The notes below the pieces were generated by a model. The model ran no database searches and was not told the origin of the DNA. It saw only the letters and a program-made list of their open reading frames with translations. Positions 40,065 through 49,616 of a stretch of DNA of 64,000 nucleotides are shown in pieces (the first letter of the stretch is position 1; each line of letters begins with the position of its first letter). The DNA is from Picocystis sp. L7 (lineage: Eukaryota; Chlorophyta; Picocystophyceae; Picocystales; Picocystaceae), in contig QXJR01000003.1 of NCBI GenBank assembly GCA_020975725.1, forward strand, positions 434,001-498,000. Direction: 5' to 3'. Both the position numbers and the translations under genes were made by a program.

Positions 40065-41505
40065 TTAGATTATCCCCAGGAACATCCACCAAAGGATCCC
40101 AACCGTATTCCACACGAACAAGTTGAGCATGCTTACCATGAAGCCTACAAGCAACCATGTGCGGACATTCACGTAACCGCTCTCCAGAAAGAGGGGAGCA
40201 TGAGACATGCCGTAGTGGGTGATCCCACCCATCATGTTGGAGAAGAAGCAAAGTGACAGGGCTGCAAGCATTGCTGGGTACCGCACGCAATGGCTGCCGA
40301 CAAAAATGCTCCATACATTGCTGTCACGTGGGACAGGTTGCTGGCAAAAAAGATGTGGCTGTAAACATACATAAGCAGTATAAAAAACCATGAGACTTGC
40401 CATGACACACCAAGTACTTGAATTCCACCGGCGAGGAATTCTGTGACATGGCTGATTAGACCCATCTTTTTGAGTTGACTTGCCAAGGCTATAAGCGAGG
40501 AGAACCAAACCAATGTGTTCCAAGCAGACTTATTACCCAGCAAATCATCCCACCGTGTCACATCGGTCAGAAGCAGAATTGCCAGTGCAAAAATGGCGGA
40601 CGTTGTCGTGTCCAGACCCCACACACCTCCTCCGATCCACAGCGCTACCGTACCGCACAAGGTAGTTGCCAGTATTTTTTCCTCTCTCGTCGCTGCCCCC
40701 ATGTCCACCAGCCTTTGTTTTGCGTCGGCCTGGCAAACTGGCTGTCTTTGATGGAGGGCGGCAAAACGACTGAAACGAGCTGGGGGATCAGAAGAATGGA
40801 GACCAGCCCTGGCACACTCGCGGCAAGGGCCCACGTGGACCAGCTTAGGTCCTTTCCCAAGAGCGAGCCGGCGAAACTTGCACTGAGGGGGTTGGGACGG
40901 TTGGGGGTCAGGAACATGGCCGACGTAACGGCCGAACACTGAAAGCAGGATGCGACAAGAAAGGCACCCATCTTGGCTTGGGCGTCGTCCTCTATCGTGC
41001 TTCCACACACTCTGCTCATGGACACGATGATGGGCAGCATGATTCCTCCTGCCCTGGCTGCAACGGAGGGGATCAGTGGAGCCAGCAGCGCTTCGCTGAA
41101 GACGAGGCTGTAGCAGAGTCCCATGGTTGTTTTTCCGAACCTGGCCACTGCAGCAAACGCGATTCTTTCTCCTAGTCCCGTGCTCTTCATGGTCTGTGCC
41201 ATCGCCATGGCGCAGAAGATGAGCCACGGCACTTGCGTCGCGAACGCCGAAAACGCATCCTCGAAGGCGAGTGTCTTGGTGGCGACAGACACGTCGAGTG
41301 CGATCAAGGCACAGGCGCCTGAGGGAAGGGGTTGGGCGACCATCGCTACGATGGTGGCCAGGAAGATGGCCAGCAGTCTCCACGCTTTCGCGTCGATTCC
41401 TATCGGGCATGGGATCCCGGCCAGGACGGCACCGGTGGCGAGGGTCGCCACGCTCCCTTTCCATCGCCTCTTCCCCGTCTCTCTCCTCCTCCGTCTTCTT
41501 CGCAT
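40065..41505 (-). CDS. DiT-type dicarboxylate/anion carrier (DASS family), reading frame broken twice
   Basis: Similar along its length to plant plastid inner-envelope 2-oxoglutarate/malate translocators. From ATG 41505: PCPIGIDAKAWRLLAIFLAT, VFSEALLAPLIPSVAARAGG and SAMFLTPNRPNPLSASF; then in a second frame DAKQRLVDMGAATREEKI, AWNTLVWFSSLIALASQLKK and FFASNLSHVTAMYGAFLS; then in the third frame PAMLAALSLCFFSNMMGGIT and WNTVGILWWMFLG. About 12 membrane segments are expected. The frame changes lie near 40727-40743 and 40276-40278 and each behaves as one missing base beside a short G or C run; no GT-AG intron fits either. Sequence error, recent decay or frameshifting are possible. Without them translation would stop at 40645. 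The N-terminus is basic but short, so a 5' exon with the transit peptide may be missing. Confidence 0.75.
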
Positions 41506-41862
41506 CCCGTCCGTGCTGGACCTTCCCACCTCGTTCCCTGATCCTCCTCCTCCTGATCCTGCTCGCCTCCCTCCATCGCTGGCCCGTCCCCGTCCATCGC
41601 CATGCCCCTGTCCATGGGTGCGTCCCCATCACCCCTCTGCCAAAGCGGGCATTCGAGTCGTCCCCTCCCCTTCCCCCAAAGGGGGGCATACACCTCCGCG
41701 TCCCTTCCGGGCATCTCCCCCCTCCCATGCCCCCCTTCTCTCTCCCCCCCAGGCAGTGGGTGTCGGTGTGGGTGTGAGGGGAAGGGAGGGGATTGACCCT
41801 GCAACGGATTGGGACCGACGCAGTTGGCGGATGGGAGAGGAGGACGGACCACTGCCGACGCG
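41506..41862. other. Divergent promoter region carrier / SEC14-like gene
   Basis: 357 bp of C-rich DNA with many CCCC runs (41660-41760). An unrecognised 5' exon of the carrier gene could lie here. Confidence 0.5.
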
Positions 41863-43023
41863 ATGGGCGCCTTTTGCACGAAACCGACCGTGACATCGGA
41901 CGAATGCGGGGGAGAGAAGACGAGCCTGGGACTGGAAGACGTCGAAACGGAAGGGGAAGGGGGGCAGACCGAAGCCCTGTTCCGCGGAGTGGGCACCCAA
42001 ACGTTCTCGGCGGAAATGGCAGAGAAATGGCTGCGTGGCGAAAGGAGTCCCTCCGAAGACGAGATTTCGGTGGAAGAGCTGGACGAAAAGATGAACGAAC
42101 TGGACAGGTTCGCCACCGCGAGGTTCTACGCGCTGGGCGTGGACGAGGACGTGGGAAGGGCCGTGGACGAAATGAGGAGGGAGCTGAGAAAAAAAAAACT
42201 GGATGACAACCGTCTTGGAGACGATGAAATGCGCCGCTTCTACGTCGGAAGAGGCAGAGTGGTCCAAGACGCGATCGAATACGTCGCTGAAATACTGGAG
42301 TGGCGCCAAAAACATCAACCGAACGGCCACTTTGAATTCGAGGAGTTCGAACCGGAATACCGACGAAACAAAGTGGCGTTCCTAGGATACGATCGATTGG
42401 GAAGGGCGTGCTTGCTAGTGCGAGCCAAAATGCACGATGGGTCCCTGTATAAACTCAAGACCGATGAGGCCACAAAGACATTCTCAAAGTACGTGATTCA
42501 TGTGTTCGACAGCGTCATCGCTGCCACGGACAGGAAGGGATTGTCGGATCGTTTCGTGATGGTGGTGGACCTCCAAGACAGCAACAAAGCCCTCGTGAAA
42601 GGCGCAACGATCGAAACGCTTCTCTACCTTGCGAAATTCTTCCCGGAAAGGCTTGGGGCCGTCTGGGTCTTAAATGGTAAGCGCTACCCCTCTGTCCGCA
42701 CACGAGTGATGCAAAGAATCACCCCATTGAGCACAAGAACTGACCACAAGCACTCCGTTATTCTCTCTTATGAAGCACCCATGAGATTCTGGGCCCTTTA
42801 CAAGATTGTGAGTCCATTCCTTACCAAACAGCAAAAGCAAAAAATCCTTTTCGTGTCCCAAGGCGACGCTAAAAAAATGCTGTCCGAACACATTTCCATG
42901 ACCTACCTCCCCATGGAGTATGGTGGAGAACTTGACCTGTCCTTCCATGATGACTTTGCACACCCTCTGATGGAAGAGCCAAACCCACCATACTACCTGC
43001 CCATATGCCAGCAAGATGATTGA
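41863..43023 (+). CDS. SEC14-like CRAL-TRIO lipid-transfer protein
   Basis: Two exons, 41863-42676 and 42776-43023, give 353 residues. A CRAL-TRIO N-domain (RRFYVGRGRVVQDAIEYVAE) precedes a SEC14 lipid-binding domain with VVDLQDSNKALVKGA, FFPERLGAVWVLN|APMRFWALYKIVSPFL, LPMEYGGELDL. The bar marks removal of a 99-bp intron (GTAAGC...AAG, 42677-42775), which restores the family's NAPxxFxxxWxxVxPFL motif. The intron is a multiple of three and stop-free, so retention would add 33 residues inside the lipid-binding domain. The N-terminus MGAFCTKP fits N-myristoylation plus palmitoylation, suggesting membrane attachment. The role is probably phosphoinositide or lipid exchange. Its stop codon is 6 bp from the stop of the convergent gene. 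Confidence 0.88.
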   Translation: MGAFCTKPTVTSDECGGEKTSLGLEDVETEGEGGQTEALFRGVGTQTFSAEMAEKWLRGERSPSEDEISVEELDEKMNELDRFATARFYALGVDEDVGRAVDEMRRELRKKKLDDNRLGDDEMRRFYVGRGRVVQDAIEYVAEILEWRQKHQPNGHFEFEEFEPEYRRNKVAFLGYDRLGRACLLVRAKMHDGSLYKLKTDEATKTFSKYVIHVFDSVIAATDRKGLSDRFVMVVDLQDSNKALVKGATIETLLYLAKFFPERLGAVWVLNGKRYPSVRTRVMQRITPLSTRTDHKHSVILSYEAPMRFWALYKIVSPFLTKQQKQKILFVSQGDAKKMLSEHISMTYLPMEYGGELDLSFHDDFAHPLMEEPNPPYYLPICQQDD

Positions 43024-43029
43024 TTTCGA

Positions 43030-43971
43030 CTACGCGCTAGTGTTGGAAGGCCAGGCCATGCCTACGGTCTGCAACACTGCGAGACAGCCGAGATTTCTCA
43101 TGTAATTTATTTCTTCCACACTTCGAAGCAGAAAGGTCCCAGCAAATCCGAGTGCATTGACTGATACTGGACCGGCCTTTTCTTGCTTTCTTGGTACTGC
43201 CATCATCCAGTCGGCTGTGAGAAGCAGATTATATGAAACGGGTACGCTGCCCGCCTGCTGAACTACGCTTGCAACAAGGGCCTGGTAACGACGGTGGACT
43301 TCAGAGCTTGACATCAAAGCATCGAGCTTGCAGGCGTAGTTGACAAAAGGAAGTGTTTTTACCGGAAAACATGTTCCGTCCTCATGTGTGCTGTCGCTGT
43401 CGTTCGCCCTTTCTGTCCATGCTGCTTCGAACAGGTGTTGAAAGGGAAGCATGGACAGTCCGTCCGCCAAGGGAAGCGGGATTACCTGCACGTGTTTGTG
43501 TGGCTGACTTTTACCGGAATGCGGTCCAGAATTGTAAAACGCCAGGGATCCGGAAGGATAACACAGTAGCGTATCCCACAGTGCTTTCACATCATCGATT
43601 TCCAGTGGGTCTTCTTGCGACTTGAACTCTTTGGTGACGACGAGTGTATGGTGCGGCACGACGTTGAATTTGTTCAGGAGCAGCACATGCGTTTCAGACA
43701 GATCGCAGCACCACAAATCTTCATCGTAGGGCAGGAAGGGATTGCGCCAATTTCCTTTCGGTGTCGTCGGCTCTGCTTTGGGCTTGTCTCGGAGTGCAGT
43801 GGCGACGCGAAGGACCACCGTCGCGTCGATCGTGGGTTCGCGCAGGAACTCCGCCCTTGTGTCCGTCTTGTAGGCCGATCCATTTCGTTCGGCTCTCGCA
43901 TAGGCGTCCACGATGCTTCGCCATGTGTGCGCCTGCTTCGCCGTCGCATGCGACATGGCCATGCGACGCAT
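43030..43971 (-). CDS. ATP adenylyltransferase / Ap4A phosphorylase (HIT superfamily)
   Basis: 313 residues. It phosphorolyses diadenosine tetraphosphate to ATP and ADP. It has the family N-terminal part (NPFLPYDEDLWCCDLS...HVLLLNKFNVVPHHTLVVTK) and the HIT-like active site SGKSQPHKHVQVIPLP, in which the HxHxQ nucleophile histidine is intact. The C-terminal part has VSYNLLLTADWMMAVPR and NALGFAGTFLLRS, as in yeast APA1/APA2. The first ATG in the frame is at 43971 (MRRMAMSHATAKQ); any start further 5' would need GTG. No targeting signal stands out, so it is probably cytosolic. A run of 11 G lies 80 bp upstream. Confidence 0.92.
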   Translation of the reverse strand: MRRMAMSHATAKQAHTWRSIVDAYARAERNGSAYKTDTRAEFLREPTIDATVVLRVATALRDKPKAEPTTPKGNWRNPFLPYDEDLWCCDLSETHVLLLNKFNVVPHHTLVVTKEFKSQEDPLEIDDVKALWDTLLCYPSGSLAFYNSGPHSGKSQPHKHVQVIPLPLADGLSMLPFQHLFEAAWTERANDSDSTHEDGTCFPVKTLPFVNYACKLDALMSSSEVHRRYQALVASVVQQAGSVPVSYNLLLTADWMMAVPRKQEKAGPVSVNALGFAGTFLLRSVEEINYMRNLGCLAVLQTVGMAWPSNTSA

Positions 43972-44762
43972 CTTCGTCCCATGGCCTTGCACACCTCCCA
44001 GAAGAAAAGCGTCAGACAGTACAAGTTGTGACTTTCACTACTATGTTCACCTCTCGGGGGGGGGGGTCCGGACGGCCACCGTTTGTGGGAGTCGAGGATG
44101 GAGGTGTTCTGTAGGGCACTTGGAGGCGATGGTTGGTGGTGATTCATCCGCCTCCTCCTCAACGTAGCATACGCGGAGGACGCTGTCTTGGTGCGTCCTG
44201 GAAGGGCGGTAGAGAGCACGTGAGCCATCGATGTGTCGCACCAACCTCAATTCACACCCAAAGGCGGTCTCCCCTCGCACAAACGAGGACATTGTGCACA
44301 CTCCAAGGCGTTTGATCTCGGCTTGGTTTCCCCCCGTTTTCGAAGCTGTTTGTGCCTTCCACGGAATTGCCGATGCTTCGGAGGTGCACTCCTGTCGATT
44401 TGGTTGTTCAACATGCAACGATGGAGACGATGAGTTCGTGAAGTTCGTCCATGGTTCAACGCTCGCCGACCTCTGCGAAAGGACGACTCGAAAGAACGGC
44501 ATTCCTGCAGCACATGCATGTTAACGTGGACCATGGCATCCGCCATGGCCACTTTTCCGTGTTTTCCTCCTCCACGTGCACGTGCGTCCGCCATGGCCCC
44601 ATGTGGGATGGGGATCCTTGTGGACTCCAACCCACCCCTCGGAGAGAAGAAACTCCCCCTGACGAGGACCCTGGAGTGCCATTTCCGGTTTCGATTGAAA
44701 ACCACGAGGACGTGTCGCACCGCGACGAAGGGAATTGCGAAGCACGAACGCTTCGACGCGGG
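43972..44762. other. Divergent promoter region Ap4A phosphorylase / UCHL3
   Basis: 790 bp. Contains an 11-G run near 44056 and one copy of the shared promoter element at 44644-44657. Overlapping open frames have no domain. Confidence 0.6.
44644..44657 (+). promoter_or_regulatory. GAGAAGAAACTCCC element upstream of UCHL3
   Basis: Exact copy in sense orientation, 105 bp before the ATG, in GGAG-AGAAGAAA-CTCC context that can pair as a short stem. Confidence 0.6.
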
Positions 44763-45535
44763 ATGGCCATGCGCTGGAAGCCTCTCGAGGCGAACCCGGT
44801 GCGTGGTGGGGAATCGCGTGGACCGAAGAGGAAGGAGACGAAGCGTGCACAGGCGTGGACGAGGCTGACGATGGGGAACGTGGACGCGAGACCGACTTGC
44901 AGGATGTGCTGACGTCGTTTGCGGCTTCCATCGGCGCAAACGGAGGAGATGTGAACTTCCAAGACGTGTATGGACTGGACGAGGAGCTCCTGGCGATGGT
45001 TCCGACGCCCGTTCTGGCCGTGGTGGTGCTCTATCCTCTGACGGAGGCGACAGAAGCCATCCAACCAAATCCAACGGGGCAGAAGCCCACAGACCTGTTC
45101 TACATGAAGCAAACGATTGGTAATGCATGCGGAACCATTGCCGTGATGCACTGCCTCACCAACAACACGGAAAGGATCCGTCTGGAGGAAGGATCCTTCC
45201 TGGACCGATTCATCAAGGACACAGTCAACATGACCCCAGAAGCCAGAGGAAAGTTCCTCGAGGAGCAGAGTGATCTGGAATCAGCCCATGCAGGAGCGGC
45301 ATCAGAAGGGGACACAGTTGCTCCAGGGGTAGACGATGAAATCAATCTGCACTTCGTAGCCCTCGTCAACAAAGGGGGGCGACTGCTGGAGTTGGACGGA
45401 AGGAAAGCAGGACCCATAGATCACGGTCCTACTTCAGAGGAGACGCTCCTTCAAGACTCGGCCAAGATAGTGAAAAACCTTGTGCAGATCACGAATAGCT
45501 ACAATTTTTCTATCCTGGCCCTCTGTAAAGCATAG
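44763..45535 (+). CDS. UCHL3: UCHL3-type ubiquitin carboxyl-terminal hydrolase (C12)
   Basis: Two exons, 44763-44798 and 44903-45535, give 222 residues; human UCHL3 has 230. It cleaves small adducts from the ubiquitin (and NEDD8) C-terminus. Exon 1 encodes only MAMRWKPLEANP, matching the human RWLPLEANP start; exon 2 begins DVLTSFAASIG and continues FQDVYGLDEELLAMVPTPV. Active-site residues are Gln82 and Cys88 in MKQTIGNACGT, His in NLHFVALV and Asp in LDGRKAGPI. The 104-bp intron is GTGCGT...GCAG, phase 0. The short first exon would be missed by frame scanning but is demanded by the family. The protein is cytosolic. Confidence 0.94.
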
Positions 45536-46563
45536 GCCGATGTTTTCACGAACGAGAAGTTCCGTGCTGTCCCTGCACATTCCGCCCCTCCACCTGAAAT
45601 GTTGCCTTCTAAGACACAGTTTGCAACAAACCTGATGACAAACGTGCCATGGAAAATGTACGATGGCTTGAGTAGAAACTGCAGAAACGGGACTTCACTA
45701 AAAGCGTGTTGTACCTTACCAATTTCACCTGGTAGCAAAGCACATGGCTAGGAGGAACAATCAAGCCGTCAGCTTGTTCTGTCTTGGCATCCTTTGCGTG
45801 CAATCCGTCTTTGGTAAACTGCAGCTGCTATCTTGCTCGTGTGAAATCGTTAGAACCGACCACAATATGTAATCTTGACGAGGGGTATGTACCTGGACAG
45901 CATGGTAAAGTGGTGCACATTGGAGAAGAAAAGCATGAGATAATTTGCTTGTGTAGGACCACTGCGCAGCGACAGCAGGTACCGCATCTTTCTTCGTGGT
46001 GCAGCTCAACAGCATCTTATCAACATTGCAGGTCCAGCTATCCACGGAACGTTCATTTCCTGTGCATTCTCGCATTACTCTTCAAGTCGCATGTTGTTAC
46101 TGTGCTGGGTCCCGTGCACATGCCATGGCTCTTTCAGTACTCCTTGTGTCTCAGCAAGCAGACATGCCATCTCCGCGGTGCTTTTGAGTCCCGCCTGTTT
46201 CTTCTTGGCACGTTCACCAATCTCCTTCGCCCATCCATGGTCCCGGTGACCTATACAGTTCAATCGTTTCATTGCTGTGGAGCTGTTCCTGCATCCCTGA
46301 AATGGGATGGATGCACCAGGTGTGGACCCACGGTTCGCCAGGGTCTTTCGGTCCTGCGACAAAGCCGACACCGATTCCCACTGGGACCTTGATCGACGCG
46401 CATCCGCCATCGTTTCCACGTCGCCCATCGCGGTGGAGAAGCACAGGAACGTCTGGAAGGAAGGTCTTCCATTGGTGCGCGCTTTAGCGTGCGGAGATTG
46501 CGATCGGAGAACCGACATCGAGCTGGCTGGGAAGCCGACGAAGCTCTTCAACACAAATCCAGG
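45536..46563. other. Intergenic region UCHL3 / THOC3
   Basis: About 1 kb. The right part carries a possible minus-strand gene (46075-46428, listed separately). The rest is AT-richer DNA in which I see nothing. Confidence 0.5.
46075..46428 (-). CDS. Possible small protein, low support
   Basis: A 117-codon frame starting MGDVETMADARR and ending with the charged stretch DHGWAKEIGERAKKKQAGLK and STAEMACLLAETQGVLKEPW. The amino-acid composition of the last 60 residues is protein-like, but the first half is serine/arginine-rich, and a second frame is also open over 46214-46444. A short intron joining MADARRSR to the second half is conceivable (CAG near 46300). No family is recognised. It would diverge from THOC3 with about 135 bp between starts, closer than other divergent pairs here. 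Confidence 0.25.
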   Translation of the reverse strand: MGDVETMADARRSRSQWESVSALSQDRKTLANRGSTPGASIPFQGCRNSSTAMKRLNCIGHRDHGWAKEIGERAKKKQAGLKSTAEMACLLAETQGVLKEPWHVHGTQHSNNMRLEE

Positions 46564-47585
46564 ATGGAAGCCAACCGCGACTCTGCGGGAATTGGAGACA
46601 AGGCGAATCGGGAGCTGAAGGCTCACAAGGAGCAGGTGAGATCGAACACGATGCGTTGGGATGCGTCGGGATGCGTGGAACGAGAGGAACTGACCTGGTG
46701 CGCTTCAACACAACCCGAAAGGTGACTACTGTTGGTTGGAGCTGTGATGGAGAGAAGCTTGTTTCTGGATCCACAGACCAAACCCTGCGAACGTGGGACT
46801 CAGAAACGATGAAGGAAGAAAAGGAGCTGAAAGGACATAAGAACAGGCTGAACATGGCTCAATGGAACCCACAACTGCCTCACACCGTGGCCAGTGTGTC
46901 CTCCGACAACTCCTTGCGAATCTGGGACACTAGATCAGCCAAAGTGGCACATATCATCGCCATTGATGCCGAACCATTCTTGGTTGCGTGGAGCCCAGAT
47001 GGGGCAACCATCTGTGTGGGAAACATGAAAGAAAACATAAGCTTCGTGGACTTGAAAAAGTGCAAAGTCTCCACCACGCTGGACAACTCCCAGCAGCTCT
47101 ACGGGTTCACTTGGAACTGCACCGGAAATCGCTTCTTGTGCACTATCAAGGACACAATCAAACTTCTGGAGTGGCCTTCACTTGCCGAGGTGAATGTTGG
47201 TCGGGTACAAGGAAAGGCACACTGTATCCACGCTCATCCCAGGGAAGGTGATGTCTTCGCTGTGGGGAGCTCTGATGCCATTGTCAGTTTCTGGGAAGCT
47301 AGCGACATGATTTGTTTTGGCGGCTACACGTCGCCGGAAAGCGAAGTGCGCAGTTTAGCATATAATAGTACTGGCCAGCTTATGGGCCTTGGGGGGCGAG
47401 CAGGAGACGTTGGCATCCTCGACATCGACAAGGATGAGATAAAGCACAGTACACAGGTCCCAGGTAGGATTTCCTCTCTCTTTGTGACTTGGAATCCAAA
47501 GAGGAATATTCTGGCTCACATCGGCAGGCAATCTACTGCGCACGGCGGGTACCGTGGCATCGTCAGCTTTCTCGAAGACAATTAG
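46564..47585 (+). CDS. THOC3: THOC3/TEX1, WD40 subunit of the THO/TREX complex
   Basis: Two exons, 46564-46635 and 46722-47585, give 311 residues. THO couples transcription to mRNA packaging and export in the nucleus. Exon 1 ends NRELKAHKEQ, exon 2 starts VTTVGWSCDGEKLVSGSTD, restoring the animal GHKAKVHSVAWSCDG motif. Six to seven WD40 blades follow, with LKGHKNRLNMAQWNP, VSSDNSLRIWDTRSAK, ENISFVDLKK, AVGSSDAIVSFWEASDMICF and FVTWNPKRNILA. SWNP-type HPKRPLLA and SADALVSLWD segments of human THOC3 have direct counterparts. The intron (86 bp) is GTGAGA...AAAG, phase 0. The total length is slightly shorter than human THOC3 (351). Confidence 0.92.
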
Positions 47586-48221
47586 CCTGCTTTTCAGAGC
47601 ACTGAGCACAAGATCTGATGATGCATTCCTTAGAGGATATGATGCGAATTCACTCGTGTCTGGAAGCTGGTTTGCGAATGATGGATGGAATCTGAATTGC
47701 AGCATTCCCATGGACACAAGCGCTGTTTTTGGCCAGGGTGATGCGCCTAATTTTCCTTACTGATCAACTTTGAAAAGGGGACTGTGTTCGCCTTGCTTTT
47801 GTGGACGCTGGACAGTTGCGGGGCGTAGCCCTCACTCATGAGGCACATGTCCAGGTCTTGACCAGCCGTCTCGGGTATTGCCCAGGCCACTGGGTAGCCC
47901 TGGATGCCGTGGCTTTCTCTCACGAGGGGCTGCTACCCATTTAATCTGCGGCGGACGTGTTCGATCATTCAAGCTTGCAGCGGTTGTTTGGCCATCTCCT
48001 TCAGCACATGGATGGCTTGTGACAGGGACATGACCTTGTATCCTTTTCCCTTCCGTTCCCATCTCTCTTCCTTTGACCCGCACCGTTGTTGGGACGTTGT
48101 TCCCTTCTCTCCCATCAAGCGTTTCCAATCAAACCCGGGTTGCCTTCGGGTCTCTTTCGTCGAGGCGAGGTTCGACTTCCTTCCATCTGTTTCCCGCGCA
48201 CTTGCGACGCAGGCATTCGCC
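47586..48221. other. Intergenic region THOC3 / HAT1
   Basis: About 640 bp between head-to-tail genes. It must hold the THOC3 terminator region and the HAT1 promoter; I recognise no specific site. Confidence 0.6.
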
Positions 48222-49616
48222 ATGGAAGAACACGATCCTCCGAAGAAGCGGTCGCGACTGGAAGCTTTGATGGCCGGCAGTGCACCTCTGGTTCCACCCG
48301 TCGAGAGAAAGAGCGACGGTGGAGATGAAGGTGGCGAAGGTGGGAGCGGAGGTGGTCTCCCACCGTGGCACGTGCGTGCCAACGACGTGCTGACGTTCCA
48401 TCTAGTGGACGAAGCGGACCAAATCGAGCGTCCGGAAGGAGGAATGACGTTTCCGCCGAGCTACACACACCAGGTGTTCCGAGAAGACGAGACAATTCGC
48501 GGCTACGAAGGGCTGAAGATCGACGTCTGGCTGCACGCCACCACGATGCACGCGTTCGTGGATGTGCGCTACGATAGAAAGATGCCTGCATTCGGTTCCA
48601 TCACGGAACAACCAGACGACGTGGTGGCCTTGCTCAAGGACAAATGGCCCTGTGGATTCACAAGGGACCCAAGTGAATTCAAAGCACAGTGCGGCACCCG
48701 CGGAGGTGCCACGTTGGGCGCATTCGGCCAGGTGGTGGCCGGCGCGGGAGGCAAGGCCGAAGTGCTGCATGCCAGGTTTTCGGACGAAAGAGTGCGTGAG
48801 ATACATGCAAGGATGGAACCGTTGATACTCTACCTGATTGATGGGTCCAGTTTCATCGATCTAGACGACGACCGCTGGGAGCTACTCCTGCTGATTGAGA
48901 AGTCGGGTGACACAGAGAGGATAGCGGGGTACTCGACACTCTACAAATTCTATGCCCATCCAAACAGCGCAAGAATAAGGCTGAGCCAGGTTGTCATTTT
49001 TCCACCGTTCCAAGGTCGCGGGTACGGAAGCACTCTGATCGAGGCAACGCACACGATTGCTGCTTCGTCGCAAGCTTTAGATGTTACCGTTGAAGATCCC
49101 ACAGTAGATCTTCAGCGCCTCAGAGATGTGCATGACCTCAAACGTTTGGTTGCCGTGCCGAAATACAGAGCAGCAGCTGCTGCTGCCATTCAAGCCGCCG
49201 CGGCCAACGGGGGATGCTTGGATTACTTGAAGACTCCTCTGTCGCTTCTGAAGCAAGGTCAAGCAGAGTTCCAAATTTGTCGCCCTCAAATGAAACGGTG
49301 TTGGGACGCACTGCTCTTTCTGGAGGCGCAAGAAACGCCATCCTTTGTGCCGCTAGTGCGCACGTTCCTTAAGAGTAGGTTGCAAGCAGAGTTTTTTTCC
49401 TCGGAACGGAAGAAGGCGGACGGCAAGAAGGTGATTGAGACTGCTTCTGGCTTCCTCATGTTGTCTGGCTTTGCAGGAACGTCTGTCCAGCTGGAAACAG
49501 CAGAGGCTGACGAAGCCCAGAAGCAGGAGGAGGCACTGCAGCAACTCTTGGAGGACTCCTGGTCGGAATTTGAACGCCTTTCCTCTTCCCTTGCTCGTCA
49601 AACAGCTGTTCAATAA
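48222..49616 (+). CDS. HAT1: HAT1, type B histone acetyltransferase catalytic subunit
   Basis: 464 residues. It acetylates newly made histone H4 (Lys5, Lys12) before chromatin assembly. The N-terminal HAT1 domain contains FHLVDEADQI, FPPSYTHQVFREDETIRGYE and YDRKMP. The GNAT core has SRLxxLLxLEx-type ELLLLIEKSGDTERIAGYST, YKFYAHPNSARIRLSQVVIF, and the acetyl-CoA loop PPFQGRGYGSTL (QxxGxG). The VTVEDPTVDLQRLRD segment contains the family glutamate. A C-terminal extension with alanine repeats (RAAAAAAIQAAAA) follows. The start at 48222 gives MEEHDPPKKRSRLEALM, with a PPKKRSR nuclear-localisation-like stretch; the frame is open further upstream without conserved sequence. Single exon. Confidence 0.93.
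   Translation: MEEHDPPKKRSRLEALMAGSAPLVPPVERKSDGGDEGGEGGSGGGLPPWHVRANDVLTFHLVDEADQIERPEGGMTFPPSYTHQVFREDETIRGYEGLKIDVWLHATTMHAFVDVRYDRKMPAFGSITEQPDDVVALLKDKWPCGFTRDPSEFKAQCGTRGGATLGAFGQVVAGAGGKAEVLHARFSDERVREIHARMEPLILYLIDGSSFIDLDDDRWELLLLIEKSGDTERIAGYSTLYKFYAHPNSARIRLSQVVIFPPFQGRGYGSTLIEATHTIAASSQALDVTVEDPTVDLQRLRDVHDLKRLVAVPKYRAAAAAAIQAAAANGGCLDYLKTPLSLLKQGQAEFQICRPQMKRCWDALLFLEAQETPSFVPLVRTFLKSRLQAEFFSSERKKADGKKVIETASGFLMLSGFAGTSVQLETAEADEAQKQEEALQQLLEDSWSEFERLSSSLARQTAVQ

Noticed and set aside
41400-42116. 238-codon minus-strand frame as a longer N-terminus of the carrier
   Set aside because: It is in a different frame from the carrier start, antisense to the SEC14-like gene, and rich in Pro/Ser/Gly runs.
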